DNA of 64,000 nucleotides from Palsa-147 sp036513895 (GCA_036513895.1 DATBYF010000050.1:1-64000), one strand, 5' to 3'; shown: positions 1 through 11,369, numbered from the stretch's first letter. A program made the numbers and translations. Notes: generated by a model from the letters alone, not told the origin.

Positions 1-243
1 AATGTGCGCGTAGTGGCGGTTGGCCGTCTCATACTCGACGTGCGCCACCGCGATGGTGATACCCCGCTCCCGCTCTTCCGGCGCGTTATCAATCGAATCG
101 AATGCCCGGAACTGGACCTTCGAGTTGGTCTTCGAAAGCACTTTGGTGATCGCCGCCGTCAAAGTCGTCTTGCCGTGGTCAATGTGCCCAATCGTCCCCA
201 CGTTTACGTGCGGCTTACTGCGTTCAAATTTCTCCTTGCCCAT
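1..243 (-). CDS. tuf: Elongation factor Tu, N-terminal part (cut by window edge)
   Basis: EF-Tu is the GTPase that carries aminoacyl-tRNA to the ribosomal A site. The 81 codons present encode the start of the G domain: the P-loop GHIDHGKTT at about residues 18-26 and the switch-I segment ending in EERERGITI, where the EF-Tu class is plain. The start is the ATG read from 243 downward, followed by GKEKFERSKPHVNVGT, the normal EF-Tu opening. It lies 62 nt after fusA and is the last visible gene of the str operon. The C-terminal four fifths lie beyond the left edge, so completeness cannot be judged. Confidence 0.96.
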   Translation of the reverse strand, partial: MGKEKFERSKPHVNVGTIGHIDHGKTTLTAAITKVLSKTNSKVQFRAFDSIDNAPEERERGITIAVAHVEYETANRHYAHI

Positions 244-305
244 GTCTCTCCGCTCCTCGAATCTTTAGCTAATCTTGGAATCTCAAAAAGTTCAAATTCA
301 CTCGC

Positions 306-2567
<2,262 letters not shown>

Positions 2568-2585
2568 CTTTGTTGTTCTTGTCGC

Positions 2586-3056
2586 CTACCAGCGATAATG
2601 CGCGAACGCCTTGTTGGCTTCCGCCATTCTGTGAACGTCTTCCTTCTTCTTCACCGCTCCGCCGCGGCCGTTTGCCGCGTCAATCAATTCCTCCGCCAGT
2701 TTCGTATCCATCGTTCGCCCGGAACGTTGCCGCGCGTAAAGCACCAACCAGTGAATCGCAAGCGACTGCTTCCGAAACGGATTCACTTCCACCGGAACTT
2801 GATAGTTCGCGCCGCCAACGCGTCGGGTCTTCACTTCCAGCACTGGCTTGCAGTTCTCCACGGCTTTCTTGAAAATCTTCAGCGCGTCGTCGTTCGTCTT
2901 CGACGCCACCGATTCCATCGCGCGATAGAAAATACCCTGCGCGGTCGAGCGCTTCCCGTCGTACATCATGCTGCTGATGAATTTCTGCACCAGGTCACTG
3001 CCGTACACCGCATCGCCCGGAATCTTGCGTCGAAGAACCCATCCCTTACGCGGCAT
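2586..3056 (-). CDS. rpsG: Ribosomal protein S7
   Basis: S7 nucleates assembly of the 30S head by binding 16S rRNA. The product is 156 residues, the normal length, beginning MPRKGWVLRRKIPGD and containing FISSMMYDGKRSTAQ and the ARQRSGRTMDTKLAEEL segment, all typical of the family. It starts 12 nt after the end of rpsL and is followed 18 nt later by fusA, so the three are surely cotranscribed. In E. coli S7 represses its own operon; nothing here shows whether that holds in this organism. Confidence 0.97.
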   Translation of the reverse strand: MPRKGWVLRRKIPGDAVYGSDLVQKFISSMMYDGKRSTAQGIFYRAMESVASKTNDDALKIFKKAVENCKPVLEVKTRRVGGANYQVPVEVNPFRKQSLAIHWLVLYARQRSGRTMDTKLAEELIDAANGRGGAVKKKEDVHRMAEANKAFAHYRW

Positions 3057-3068
3057 CTTTCCTCTCTC

Positions 3069-3452
<384 letters not shown>

Positions 3453-3456
3453 GCTA

Positions 3457-3464
3457 CTTCCTCC
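3457..3464 (-). promoter_or_regulatory. Ribosome binding site of rpsL
   Basis: GGAGGAAG on the minus strand, 4 nt before the GTG start of rpsL. It decides the start of this gene over the longer upstream reading frame. Confidence 0.85.
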
Positions 3465-3767
3465 CGCACTATTGAAAACTGTTGGTCTGCTGCGGCATAA
3501 CATCACCGCTCGATTGTTGCGAGGTGACAGAACAGAAAAGCGAACTGCGCCCCCCGAAGGAAACTGCACGTTGCTCCGCACAGACATTTACACGCATCCG
3601 CGTGAAATTCGTCTGGTAAATGCGGAGAGGCTTCTACGGCTTTGCGGGGCTGGCGCCCCATTTCGGCCGTTCTTCCTTTCCCCGTTCCTTCGTGCTCTGT
3701 TCCGAGGAGGAAGACCTAAATCACCGCGACCCACCACAAGGCCCGAAGGCCTCAATACAACCGGGCA

Positions 3768-3796
3768 AGTATAGGAAAAAGTTCTCATATTGTCAA
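3768..3796 (-). promoter_or_regulatory. Predicted sigma70 promoter of the str operon
   Basis: Read on the minus strand, TTGACA (3796-3791) is followed after exactly 17 nt by TATACT (3773-3768). This is a perfect -35 and a five-of-six -10 at optimal spacing, as expected for a highly expressed ribosomal operon. Transcription would begin near 3760, giving a leader of roughly 300 nt before rpsL. Confidence 0.75.
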
Positions 3797-4118
3797 CTCG
3801 GTTGTCGTGGAACCTCTATCCCTGCCGTCGCTTGCGGGCCTGTCTCACTTTTTTCCGCTGCAAAATCACCGGTTGAGACGCCCCTAAGACAACAGTGTTG
3901 CGCTAGATAAGAATTATCCCCACGCCTGCCGAGACGATGCGATGCTCCAGGATAATTAGCTTATAATCAGCACGTTACCGATCTTTGTCGAACTGTTACT
4001 ACTAGCTTTAGGCACGAATTGGTCGCTGTTTCAATTCTGTACTGGAAACTCCTCGCGCCGACTGCTTTACTGCCTTTGCGACCCTGCTCTACACTGGCGT
4101 CGCGACTTTTATCAAACG

Positions 4119-7100
4119 ATGCCTCCTCTCAAGTTCAGGTTCGCTATCGCAATCCTCGTCACTCAATTCTTCGCTGGCGCTCTATTCGGGCAAAATGCTC
4201 CATCGCAGAAGACTCCAACAACGTCGCGCGACCTCTCTGCCAAGTCCGACGCTCCCGCTCAAAGCAAGACTGCTCCCGAATCCGCCAAACCCGATCACCC
4301 ACCCGATTATTCAAATGAACCGTTCGTCATCGAAGAATATTCAACCGTCGTTCGCTTCGAAAATGACGGCACCGGTGAACGCACTCTCGACGTTCGAGCG
4401 CTGGTTCAAAACGATACGGGCGTCAAGCGCCTTAGCGAACTCGTCTTCGGCTACGACGCGGCCAACGAGCAGGCCGGCGTAAGATTTCTGCGCGTGAAGC
4501 ACAGCGACGGAACTGCTGTCACCGCGGAGGCGGCTGCCGTCACAGACGGAACACCCGAAATTCTGCGCAATGCGCCGGCGTATTCAAACTGCAAAGAAAA
4601 GCACGTGAAAGTACCGCCTCTTAGGATCGGCGACATCCTCGAATACGGGATCTCCACGAAAATCGTCACGCCGTTCGCAATAGGACAATTCTGGTACGAC
4701 TATAATTTCGTTGACGCAGCCGTCGTTCTCGATGAGCGCCTGGAAATCAATCTTCCCGCCGGACGCAAAATAATTCTTCGCTCCATCGATCCTCATTTCA
4801 CGCAGCACGAAACCAGCGGCCGAAAAATCTATGAATGGAAGCGCACAAATCTTTCCGTTCAGAGCGCCCCTGAATCGGCCGATTCCGGCCCTAACCCGCC
4901 GCCCGCAAAGCCCGGTGCCGGTGGCCCCGATACTCCTGCAATCGAGCTCACTTCATTTGCTACCTGGGAAGAAGTCGGCAAATGGTATTCGAGTCTGCAG
5001 CATGACCGTTCCGCAGTCGCCGAAGTTCGCCCGCGCTCTCTCGAATTGACCAGCATGCATGCGAAGCAAACGGACAAGATTCAGGCACTCTACGATTTCG
5101 TTTCCCAGAAAATCCGGTATGTCAATTTGCCGCTCGGTGTAGATGGCTACGCGCCGCATACACCCGCCGAAGTTCTCGCAAATCAATACGGCGATTCGAA
5201 GGATAAGCAAGTGTTGCTCGCCGCTATGCTCGAATCCATCGGCGTCCACGCCAACGCCGCATTAATACCGCTCGCCCGCAAGGCCGATCCTCTCGCTCCA
5301 TCTCCTTCGCAATTTGATCACGTCATCACATCCATCCCGCCGACCGCCGCTGCCGCGGAATCCATCTGGCTTGACGCCGGTTCGGGCGTCGCTCCGTTCC
5401 GCTATCTGATACCCAATCTCCGCGGCAAAAAAGCCCTCGTAATTTCCGCCACCGGCAACGCAAGCCTCGCGCAAACTCCAAAGAGCCCGCCATTCCTCTC
5501 GACTCAAGACGTCACCGTCGAAGGCCGCTCGAGCGATCTCGGAAAACTCACGGCGCAAATTCACTATCGTCTTCGCGGCGACAACGAGTTCGCATTCCGC
5601 AGCGCCCTCCGCCGCGCGCCGGAAAGCGAATGGAAACAAATCGGCCAGACCGTTGCAGTTCTCGACGGATTCCATGGCGAAGTATCCAAGATCGAAGCAA
5701 AAGACGTGACGTCAACCGAAAAGCCGCTTGAATTGACCCTCGACTACACCCAGAAGGCTTTTCTCGATTGGACGGCGCCCTCTTCTAAAATTCCCGTCCC
5801 ATTGCCTGCTCTCGGTATGCCCGACTTGCCTGCCGAAAAAAATCAGCCGATTTCACTCGGCTCTCCGTTGGCCGTAACGCTTCGCCTCAAGCTGACGCTG
5901 CCCTCCAGCGATGCCATCCATGCTCCAACAGGCATCTCCGTCACGCGTGACTATGCCGAATATCATTCGACCTACACCGTTGCCGGCAACGTCATCTCCG
6001 TGGAGCGCACCATGCGCTTCAAAATGCGCGAATTGCCCACCTCGCGCGCGGACGATTACCAGGCATTCACGCGCGCCGTTCTCGCCGACGGCAGCCAACA
6101 CATCTCCATCGAGAATCCAAACGCAAGCGCCACGAAAATCCCCGAGGCCGCGACGGCCGCAGAATTAGTCGAAACCGGAACAGCCGCGCTTGACGCGGGC
6201 GATGCCCAACGCGCGCTCGCGCTCCTGCGCCGCGCATCCGAGCTCGAGCCAAACCGCAAAGACGTCTGGAGCGGCTTGGGTCTCGCGCATTTGCGCCTCA
6301 ATGAATACGATGACGCGATTGCGGCATTCAGGAAACAAATTGAGATCAATCCAAAAGACGAAACTGTCTACGACTTTCTCGGCGTCACGCTCGTGCAGCG
6401 GCAAAAACTCGATGAAGCAGCCGTCGCATTCCGCAAACAGATTGAGTTGAAGCCTCTCGATAAATTCGCTCACGCCTCCCTGGGCCTGCTGCTCGTCCAG
6501 CAAAAGAAATTTGCCGAAGCCATTCCCGATCTCGAAAAGGCCGCGGTTCTCGCGCCCGACAATTCGCAACTGGAGCTCACTCTCGCCGACGCGTATGTCA
6601 ATGCCGGCAAAACCAAAGACGCGGTCGCCGCATTCGATAAAGCCGCGAACATTTCGCCGACTCCGGAAATCTGGAACAACATCGCCCAATTGCTGTCGCA
6701 AAAAGATCTCGATCTCGAAAAGGCCGCTCAATATGCTGGCTTCGCCGTTGACGGGGCCTCTGCGTCTCTAAAAACTGCGGACCTCGATCACCTCACCGAC
6801 GAAAACCTCGCACAAGTACAGAATCTCGGCACTTTTTGGGACACCCTCGGCTGGATACGCGTTCGCCTTGGAGATTTCGATGGCGCCGAACCGTATCTCC
6901 GTTCTGCGTGGAAACTTACGCAGAATGGCGGCATCGGCGATCATCTCGCCCAGCTCTACGAAAAACGCAGCCAAAAAGTCTTGGGGATACAAACATACTT
7001 GCTGGCGCTGGCAGCCCCGCATTCGCCGAAAGAAACGCAGGCGCGTCTCGCGGCGCTAGCTGGTGAAGGAATCGCCACCGAAGAAAGGCTCAAACAAGCG

Positions 7101-7409
7101 CGCGCGGATCTTGCGTCCGAACGAATTTATTCCGTCAAAAATTCCGGGCTGGAAGGCGTGGAAGCTGATTTCTGGCTGCTGCTCGTTCCTTCAGGCGACG
7201 GCGCACACGCGGACGCCGCCAAGTTCATTCACGGCAGCGATTCGTTGCGCGACGCAGGTGATCGCCTTCGCGCCGTTGATTTCGGTGCGATGTTTCCGAG
7301 CCCTTCTCCCGGAAAACTCGTGCGCCGCGGCACCCTGGCGTGCACGACGAAAGCGGTCGATTGCACGTTCATTCTGAACAGGCCCGAAGAAGTAAGCAGC
7401 GTGGAGTAA
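4119..7409 (+). CDS. Exported DUF3857/transglutaminase-like/TPR protein, probable dead transglutaminase
   Basis: The 1096-residue product has a signal peptide (about 1-25, ending near ALFGQ), a DUF3857 beta-rich domain (about 65-240), a transglutaminase-like domain (about 300-420), then TPR units from about 665 to 900 and a C-terminal tail. Families with this layout act in the periplasm of Bacteroidetes and Acidobacteria, but their substrate is mostly unknown. The usual nucleophile motif GDCKDK reads GDSKDK here, with Ser360 in place of cysteine, while a downstream His (FDHVITS) and Asp (WLDAGSG) resemble the other triad members. I infer a binding or scaffold role rather than crosslinking. 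No clear ribosome site precedes the ATG, so the start is provisional. Confidence 0.8.
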   Translation: MPPLKFRFAIAILVTQFFAGALFGQNAPSQKTPTTSRDLSAKSDAPAQSKTAPESAKPDHPPDYSNEPFVIEEYSTVVRFENDGTGERTLDVRALVQNDTGVKRLSELVFGYDAANEQAGVRFLRVKHSDGTAVTAEAAAVTDGTPEILRNAPAYSNCKEKHVKVPPLRIGDILEYGISTKIVTPFAIGQFWYDYNFVDAAVVLDERLEINLPAGRKIILRSIDPHFTQHETSGRKIYEWKRTNLSVQSAPESADSGPNPPPAKPGAGGPDTPAIELTSFATWEEVGKWYSSLQHDRSAVAEVRPRSLELTSMHAKQTDKIQALYDFVSQKIRYVNLPLGVDGYAPHTPAEVLANQYGDSKDKQVLLAAMLESIGVHANAALIPLARKADPLAPSPSQFDHVITSIPPTAAAAESIWLDAGSGVAPFRYLIPNLRGKKALVISATGNASLAQTPKSPPFLSTQDVTVEGRSSDLGKLTAQIHYRLRGDNEFAFRSALRRAPESEWKQIGQTVAVLDGFHGEVSKIEAKDVTSTEKPLELTLDYTQKAFLDWTAPSSKIPVPLPALGMPDLPAEKNQPISLGSPLAVTLRLKLTLPSSDAIHAPTGISVTRDYAEYHSTYTVAGNVISVERTMRFKMRELPTSRADDYQAFTRAVLADGSQHISIENPNASATKIPEAATAAELVETGTAALDAGDAQRALALLRRASELEPNRKDVWSGLGLAHLRLNEYDDAIAAFRKQIEINPKDETVYDFLGVTLVQRQKLDEAAVAFRKQIELKPLDKFAHASLGLLLVQQKKFAEAIPDLEKAAVLAPDNSQLELTLADAYVNAGKTKDAVAAFDKAANISPTPEIWNNIAQLLSQKDLDLEKAAQYAGFAVDGASASLKTADLDHLTDENLAQVQNLGTFWDTLGWIRVRLGDFDGAEPYLRSAWKLTQNGGIGDHLAQLYEKRSQKVLGIQTYLLALAAPHSPKETQARLAALAGEGIATEERLKQARADLASERIYSVKNSGLEGVEADFWLLLVPSGDGAHADAAKFIHGSDSLRDAGDRLRAVDFGAMFPSPSPGKLVRRGTLACTTKAVDCTFILNRPEEVSSVE

Positions 7410-7468
7410 TTGCGGTCCGTGCCCGGATGTTGTGATGCGCAGCTAGCGGAGCCCCAGCTGCACAAGCC

Positions 7469-7510
7469 CGTCATTCCGAGCGCAGCGAGGAATCTCTCCT
7501 GTCTTTTTCT
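7469..7510. repeat. Interspersed repeat, 'GAGCGCAGCGAGGAATC' family, copy 1
   Basis: TCATTCCGAGCGCAGCGAGG, followed by AATCTCTCCTG and a T-rich run. It recurs at 9071-9115 with the same tail, and in a diverged form at 18335-18367 and 34131-34155. It lies between the converging ends of the TPR gene and frr. Confidence 0.7.
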
Positions 7511-7568
7511 TGTACCGCCAGCGTCCCGCCGGCTTTGCCTCTGACGCCGCGTGCTCACAGACTCGCCG

Positions 7569-8144
7569 CTACTTGAATTCCATTACTTCCTTTTCTTTTA
7601 ACGCCGAGAGATCTTCAATTTTCTTCGTTTCCTGGTGAGTGACCTTCTCGAGCTCGTCCAGCGTCCGCTTCTTATCGTCTTCACTGATCTTTTTTTCTTT
7701 CTCTAACTTCTCGACAGCCTCTTTGACATCGCGGCGAATATTGCGTACGGCTGTACGGTGATTCTCGAGCACTTTGTGAATATGCTTCACAAGATCTTTG
7801 CGCCGCTCCTCTGTAAGCGCCGGAATCGGCACGCGAATCAATTTGCCGTCGCTCGCTGGATTCAGCCCCAGATCCGAAGTCCGAATCGCTTTATCAATCA
7901 ACGCAACCGCGCTCGGGTCCCACGGCGAAATCACAATCACAGTCGGATCGGGAACGGAAAGAGTGCCCAACTGATTCACCGGCATCGGCGTGCCGTGATA
8001 ATCCACGCGAATCGAATCGAGTAATCCAGTGTTCGCGCGGCCCGTGCGAATCGTCGCGAGCTCCTTGCGGAAATCCTCCACCGCTTTTTCCATTCGCGTT
8101 CTCGCTTGGCCCAGTGCGTCTTTGGTTGTTTCAATTGTCGTCAT
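7569..8144 (-). CDS. frr: Ribosome recycling factor
   Basis: RRF, with EF-G, splits the post-termination ribosome. The 191-residue protein (family about 185) has the opening helix with KAVEDFRKELATIRTGRAN, the central DYHGTPMPVNQLGTL and VIVISPWDPSAVALIDKAI, and the C-terminal long helices with LVKHIHKVLENHRTAVRNIRR, all diagnostic. It lies 58 nt after pyrH, in the conserved order rpsB-tsf-pyrH-frr, and is the last gene of that series here. Confidence 0.96.
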   Translation of the reverse strand: MTTIETTKDALGQARTRMEKAVEDFRKELATIRTGRANTGLLDSIRVDYHGTPMPVNQLGTLSVPDPTVIVISPWDPSAVALIDKAIRTSDLGLNPASDGKLIRVPIPALTEERRKDLVKHIHKVLENHRTAVRNIRRDVKEAVEKLEKEKKISEDDKKRTLDELEKVTHQETKKIEDLSALKEKEVMEFK

Positions 8145-8202
8145 GGAATCTTCGTCTCCATGTTCACATCTCTCAATGCCTCAGAATTTCGCGCCGTGAC
8201 TT

Positions 8203-8961
8203 TCACTCAGCCTGGACCAGAGAGCCCACCTTTTCGCCCAGCACCACGCGCTTCAAATTTCCCGCCACATTCATGTTGAACACAATGATCGGCATCTTGT
8301 TGTCCATGCAAAGCGAGATCGCCGTCGAATCCATCACCGAAAGCCCCTTCTGCAGCACATCGATGTACGTGATGCGATCGAAGCGGCGCGCTGTTGGCAC
8401 TAATTCCGGATCCGCGTCGTAAACTCCATCCACGCGAGTCGCCTTTAGAATCACTTGCGCCTTGATTTCCATGGCGCGCAACGCCGCCGCAGTGTCCGTC
8501 GAGAAATAGGGATTGCCGGTGCCGGCCGCAAAAATGACTACGCGATGTTTCTCGAGATGCCGCGTCGCGCGCCTGCGAATGAACGGCTCCGCCACCTGAT
8601 GCATTTCGATGGCGCTCATCAATCGCGTGAAGCAGCCCATTTTTTCGAGCGCGTCCTGCAGCGCGAGTCCGTTGATTACCGTCGCGAGCATACCCATGTA
8701 ATCACCGGTTGCTCGGTCAATCGCCAGCGACTTCTGCCGCACACCGCGAAAAATATTTCCGCCGCCCACCACGATCGCCACATGCACGCCCAGATCGTGG
8801 ATCTGCTTGATCTCTTTCGCGATCACCACGACGGTCTCGGCGTGGATTCCCGAATCCATCGGCCCTTGCAGCGATTCGCCGGAAATCTTCAGCACGATCC
8901 GCGTGAAGACCGGCTGCCTTTTTTTTTCGACTGGTTGTTTCGAAGCCTGTACTTTGGCCAT
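8203..8961 (-). CDS. pyrH: UMP kinase
   Basis: PyrH phosphorylates UMP to UDP with ATP in pyrimidine nucleotide synthesis. The 252-residue protein has the amino-acid-kinase fold signatures LKISGESLQG near the N terminus, VVGGGNIFRG for phosphate binding, GDYMGMLATVINGLALQDAL and the FAAGTGNPYFSTDTAAALRA segment that binds UMP. A basic N-terminal extension of about 20 residues (KQPVEKKRQ) precedes the core. It follows tsf after a 361-base spacer full of repeats, so it may have its own promoter. Confidence 0.96.
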   Translation of the reverse strand: MAKVQASKQPVEKKRQPVFTRIVLKISGESLQGPMDSGIHAETVVVIAKEIKQIHDLGVHVAIVVGGGNIFRGVRQKSLAIDRATGDYMGMLATVINGLALQDALEKMGCFTRLMSAIEMHQVAEPFIRRRATRHLEKHRVVIFAAGTGNPYFSTDTAAALRAMEIKAQVILKATRVDGVYDADPELVPTARRFDRITYIDVLQKGLSVMDSTAISLCMDNKMPIIVFNMNVAGNLKRVVLGEKVGSLVQAE

Positions 8962-9070
8962 GCGGTAAGGGCATCCCCCGCGCCCGCGCGCATTCTAGCA
9001 GAGAATCTCCCGTGCGACATCGGTACGCATCACTTTGTTCTTGCAGACAGTACGCATCCCTCTGTTGGTG

Positions 9071-9115
9071 TGTCATTCCTCGAGCGCAGCGAGGAATCCC
9101 TCCTGCTTTTTCTTT
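9071..9115. repeat. Interspersed repeat, 'GAGCGCAGCGAGGAATC' family, copy 2
   Basis: TCATTCCTCGAGCGCAGCGA, then GGAATCCCTCCTG and a T-rich run. It matches 7469-7510 over its whole length with a few changes. Confidence 0.7.
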
Positions 9116-9170
9116 CTCAGGCTATTTTCAGGCTGTGCGGCAGCTCTAATGATGATGGAACGGCAAGCGC

Positions 9171-9210
9171 GCAATCGTAGCGGCGGCATCCTGCCGGCGA
9201 TTTTGATTTC
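9171..9210 (+). repeat. REP-like palindrome, subfamily I
   Basis: CAATCGTAGCGGCGGCATCC, then TGCCGGCGATTTTGAT: the arms GCCGGCA/TGCCGGC form a hairpin preceded by CAATCGTAGCG and followed by ATTTT. Same family as 15077-15110 and 18263-18298. Confidence 0.7.
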
Positions 9211-9229
9211 TGTCGTCCCGGCGGAGCAC

Positions 9230-9260
9230 CACACCGGCAAGATGCGGACGCTACGAATGC
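9230..9260 (-). repeat. REP-like palindrome, subfamily I, inverted copy
   Basis: CACCGGCAAGATGCGGACGC followed by TACGAATGC. Read on the minus strand it matches the TCGTAGCGCCGGCATCTTGC consensus. With 9171-9210 it forms an inverted pair about 20 nt apart. Confidence 0.6.
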
Positions 9261-9322
9261 ATTCCAGCTTTTGTAGCGCTGGTCGGCAGGCCGGCTGTCC
9301 TTAGATTTTCGTTTGAGAAGCT

Positions 9323-10009
9323 CTATTGTTCCGTAGGTGTTTCAGGCGTCTCAGTCGGCGCCGTCGTAGCCGGCGTCCCAGCTTGCGCTCCATCCGTCTC
9401 GCCAACTTTAAATCTCGCGAAACGTCGGATCGCAACATTCTCGCCCAGCTTGGCAATCGCCGCGTCCACCAGCTCCTTCACCGTAATGCCTTCATCGCGA
9501 ATGAAGTGCTGCTCGTAGAGGCAATTCTCTTCGTAGAATTTTTCCATCTTGCCGCTGACAATCTTGTCGATCACGTTGTCCGGCTTCCCGGTAGCGCGGG
9601 CCTGCGCCTTATAAATGTCGCGCTCGCGCTCGAGAATTTCCGGCGTCACCTCCTCGCGCTTGAGGAATCGCGGATCAACCGCAGCGATGTGCATTGCCAC
9701 GTCATGGCATAGCCGTTGAAAATCGTCCGTCCGCGCCACGAAATCGCTCTCGCAATTGATTTCGACCAGCACGCCAATCTTTCCGCCCGCGTGAATGTAG
9801 TGCCCCACCAGCCCTTCAGACGTCGTGCGCTGCGCCTTTTTCTGCGCGGCCGCCTGGCCTTTCTTCCGAAGAATGCTGATCGCCTGCTCGATATCGCCCT
9901 TCGATTCAAGCAACGCCTCGCGGCACGCCGTGAATCCTGCTCCCGTGCGCTCGCGTAGCTCTTTCACGAGTTGCGCGGAAACGTTCGTCTGTCCCGGTTG
10001 TGTAACCAT
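9323..10009 (-). CDS. tsf: Elongation factor Ts
   Basis: EF-Ts is the nucleotide-exchange factor for EF-Tu. The 228-residue protein has the N-terminal UBA-like domain (VKELRERTGAGFTACREALL, then ILRKKGQAAAQKK) and the core with GVLVEINCESDFVARTDDF that contacts EF-Tu. It is the short bacterial form with one main core subdomain. The last 20 or so residues are Thr/Pro/Glu-rich (APTETPETPTEQ), a tail similar in style to the one on neighbouring S2. It lies 173 nt after rpsB, the usual partner. Confidence 0.96.
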   Translation of the reverse strand: MVTQPGQTNVSAQLVKELRERTGAGFTACREALLESKGDIEQAISILRKKGQAAAQKKAQRTTSEGLVGHYIHAGGKIGVLVEINCESDFVARTDDFQRLCHDVAMHIAAVDPRFLKREEVTPEILERERDIYKAQARATGKPDNVIDKIVSGKMEKFYEENCLYEQHFIRDEGITVKELVDAAIAKLGENVAIRRFARFKVGETDGAQAGTPATTAPTETPETPTEQ

Positions 10010-10182
10010 GAGTTCCTATATTCCTTCCAGAAATTTTCGATGCTGGGTCGAATTCAAAAAGCAACTTCTAGCCGTGACGGAAACCGCCGGCTTACGTCAT
10101 CGCCTGTTTGTTTGCGATCGCGCCGGATTCGGCGTGTTCCGGCGGGTTAGTGGGCCCATGCCCGAGGTAAGCACGTCAAGAT

Positions 10183-11124
10183 CTATGGCTTCGCGCCGCT
10201 GTCATCTGAGCCCGACGCAACGTGTGCCGCTTCCGGCGTGGCCGCCGCCTCATCCGTTGCAGCCGGCGTCTCTTCAGGCGTCAGCGCTTCCGGCGCCAGC
10301 ACGTCGGTTGGCTCCGCATCAACGAAGTCGCCTTCCTGCTTTTCGTACTTCTCGTAGGCGCTCGTGTCCACGTAGTCGACCTTATCGCCGGTATCAGCGC
10401 CTTCAGCAGTCTTCTGTGAGGCGATCTGCGTCCGCTCGTATTGTTGCCGTCCCGTAAGGACCGCGTCGGCGATTTTCGAGGTGAACAACCTGATCGCGCG
10501 CAACGCGTCATCGTTTCCGGGGATCACCACGTCCACGATATCCGGATCGCAATTCGTATCCACAATCGCGACCACGGGAACACCCATGCGCCGCGCCTCG
10601 CGTACAGCGATCTGCTCGTTGTTCGGGTCAATCACGAACATCGCGTCCGGAAGCGTCGCCATATTCTCGACGCCGGAAAAGTTCTGTAGAAGATGCTTGA
10701 GCTCGCGATCGAGCCGCGCCGCTTCCTTCTTCGGAAGCTCGGCCATGCGGCCGTCTTCCGTCATCGCTTTCAGCAGCTTCAAGCGTTTGATGGATTTTTG
10801 AAGCGTGACCCAGTTCGTCAGCGTGCCGCCAAGCCAGCGATGCTGCACGTAATACATCGAGCAGCGTTTCGCTTCTTCGACGATCGCTTCCTGCGCCTGG
10901 CGCTTCGTGCCGAGGAACAAAATTGTGCGGCCCTGCGCGGTCAGTTCAGCTACGTATCGCGCCGCTTCGCGAAACATCTTGAGGGTCTTTTGCAGATCAA
11001 TGATGTGAATGCCGTTTCGTTCGCCGAAGATGTACTCCTTCATCTTCGGGTTCCAGCGTCGTGTCTGGTGGCCAAAATGCACTCCGGCCTCCAGCAACTC
11101 CTTCATCGTAATTTCTACCGCCAA
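10183..11124 (-). CDS. rpsB: Ribosomal protein S2 (TTG start), with acidic C-terminal tail
   Basis: S2 binds late to the 30S subunit between head and body. I start it at the TTG at 11124, which gives MAVEITMKELLEAGVHFGHQ, the exact family opening, 4 nt after an AGGAGG at 11129-11134. The 313-residue product contains the IDLQKTLKMFREA, FLGTKRQAQEAI, YYVQHRWLGGTLTNW and PDAMFVIDPNNEQIAVREA blocks. After the core (about residue 245) comes a tail of about 65 residues rich in Ala, Pro, Glu and Thr. A longer frame upstream has no ribosome site; an internal ATG at 11106 would remove conserved residues. Confidence 0.95.
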   Translation of the reverse strand: MAVEITMKELLEAGVHFGHQTRRWNPKMKEYIFGERNGIHIIDLQKTLKMFREAARYVAELTAQGRTILFLGTKRQAQEAIVEEAKRCSMYYVQHRWLGGTLTNWVTLQKSIKRLKLLKAMTEDGRMAELPKKEAARLDRELKHLLQNFSGVENMATLPDAMFVIDPNNEQIAVREARRMGVPVVAIVDTNCDPDIVDVVIPGNDDALRAIRLFTSKIADAVLTGRQQYERTQIASQKTAEGADTGDKVDYVDTSAYEKYEKQEGDFVDAEPTDVLAPEALTPEETPAATDEAAATPEAAHVASGSDDSGAKP

Positions 11125-11128
11125 TGTT

Positions 11129-11134
11129 CCTCCT
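11129..11134 (-). promoter_or_regulatory. Ribosome binding site of rpsB
   Basis: AGGAGG on the minus strand, 4 nt before the TTG start at 11124. It fixes the start of S2. Confidence 0.85.
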
Positions 11135-11266
11135 CTATGAAAGGGGCGCTTTGACTGTTCGCCCGCTGCGCGAGCAGCAGCGTCCTTTTGTGCCGGTATC
11201 AAGCCGGCCATGAATTTGTCCCGCTTCCGCGGAACATGAAATCAACTTCCTTGCTACAACTTCCAC

Positions 11267-11305
11267 AGGCACTTGTAGCGCCGGGCTTCAGCCCGGCATC
11301 TTCGC
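11267..11305 (+). repeat. REP-like palindrome, subfamily II
   Basis: CACTTGTAGCGCCGGGCTTC, then AGCCCGGCATC. The arms GCCGGGCT and AGCCCGGC form a hairpin. It lies in the rpsI-rpsB spacer. Close relatives are at 14187-14228, 18412-18448 and, inverted, 37195-37230. Confidence 0.75.
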
Positions 11306-11369
11306 TTTTCGTGCCGTCGCGTCTCGCTTCGATGGCTAATTCGGCAATCTGCTGGCCGCCAAATCCCAA

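Larger units (their letters stand above)
3453..4118. other. Divergent intergenic region between rpsL and the TPR protein gene
   Basis: This 666-base region separates divergent genes. The minus-strand part holds the str promoter (3768-3796), leaving a leader of about 300 nt before rpsL. I see no convincing small gene: several reading frames exist but they lack a ribosome site or recognisable product. A TATAAT hexamer at 3962-3967 faces the plus-strand gene, but no acceptable -35 lies 16-18 nt before it, so I do not call it a promoter. Confidence 0.6.
8962..9322. other. Repeat-filled spacer between tsf and pyrH
   Basis: This 361-base stretch holds no gene. It contains one copy of the 'GAGCGCAGCGAGGAATC' repeat (9071-9115), two REP-like palindromes facing each other (9171-9210 and 9230-9260), and a degenerate third (9268-9302). 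The cluster resembles the paired layout of bacterial interspersed mosaic elements. Confidence 0.65.

Noticed and set aside
3914..3924. TTATCCCCA, one base from a DnaA box
   Set aside because: A single site with no cluster, no AT-rich unwinding region and no dnaA nearby.
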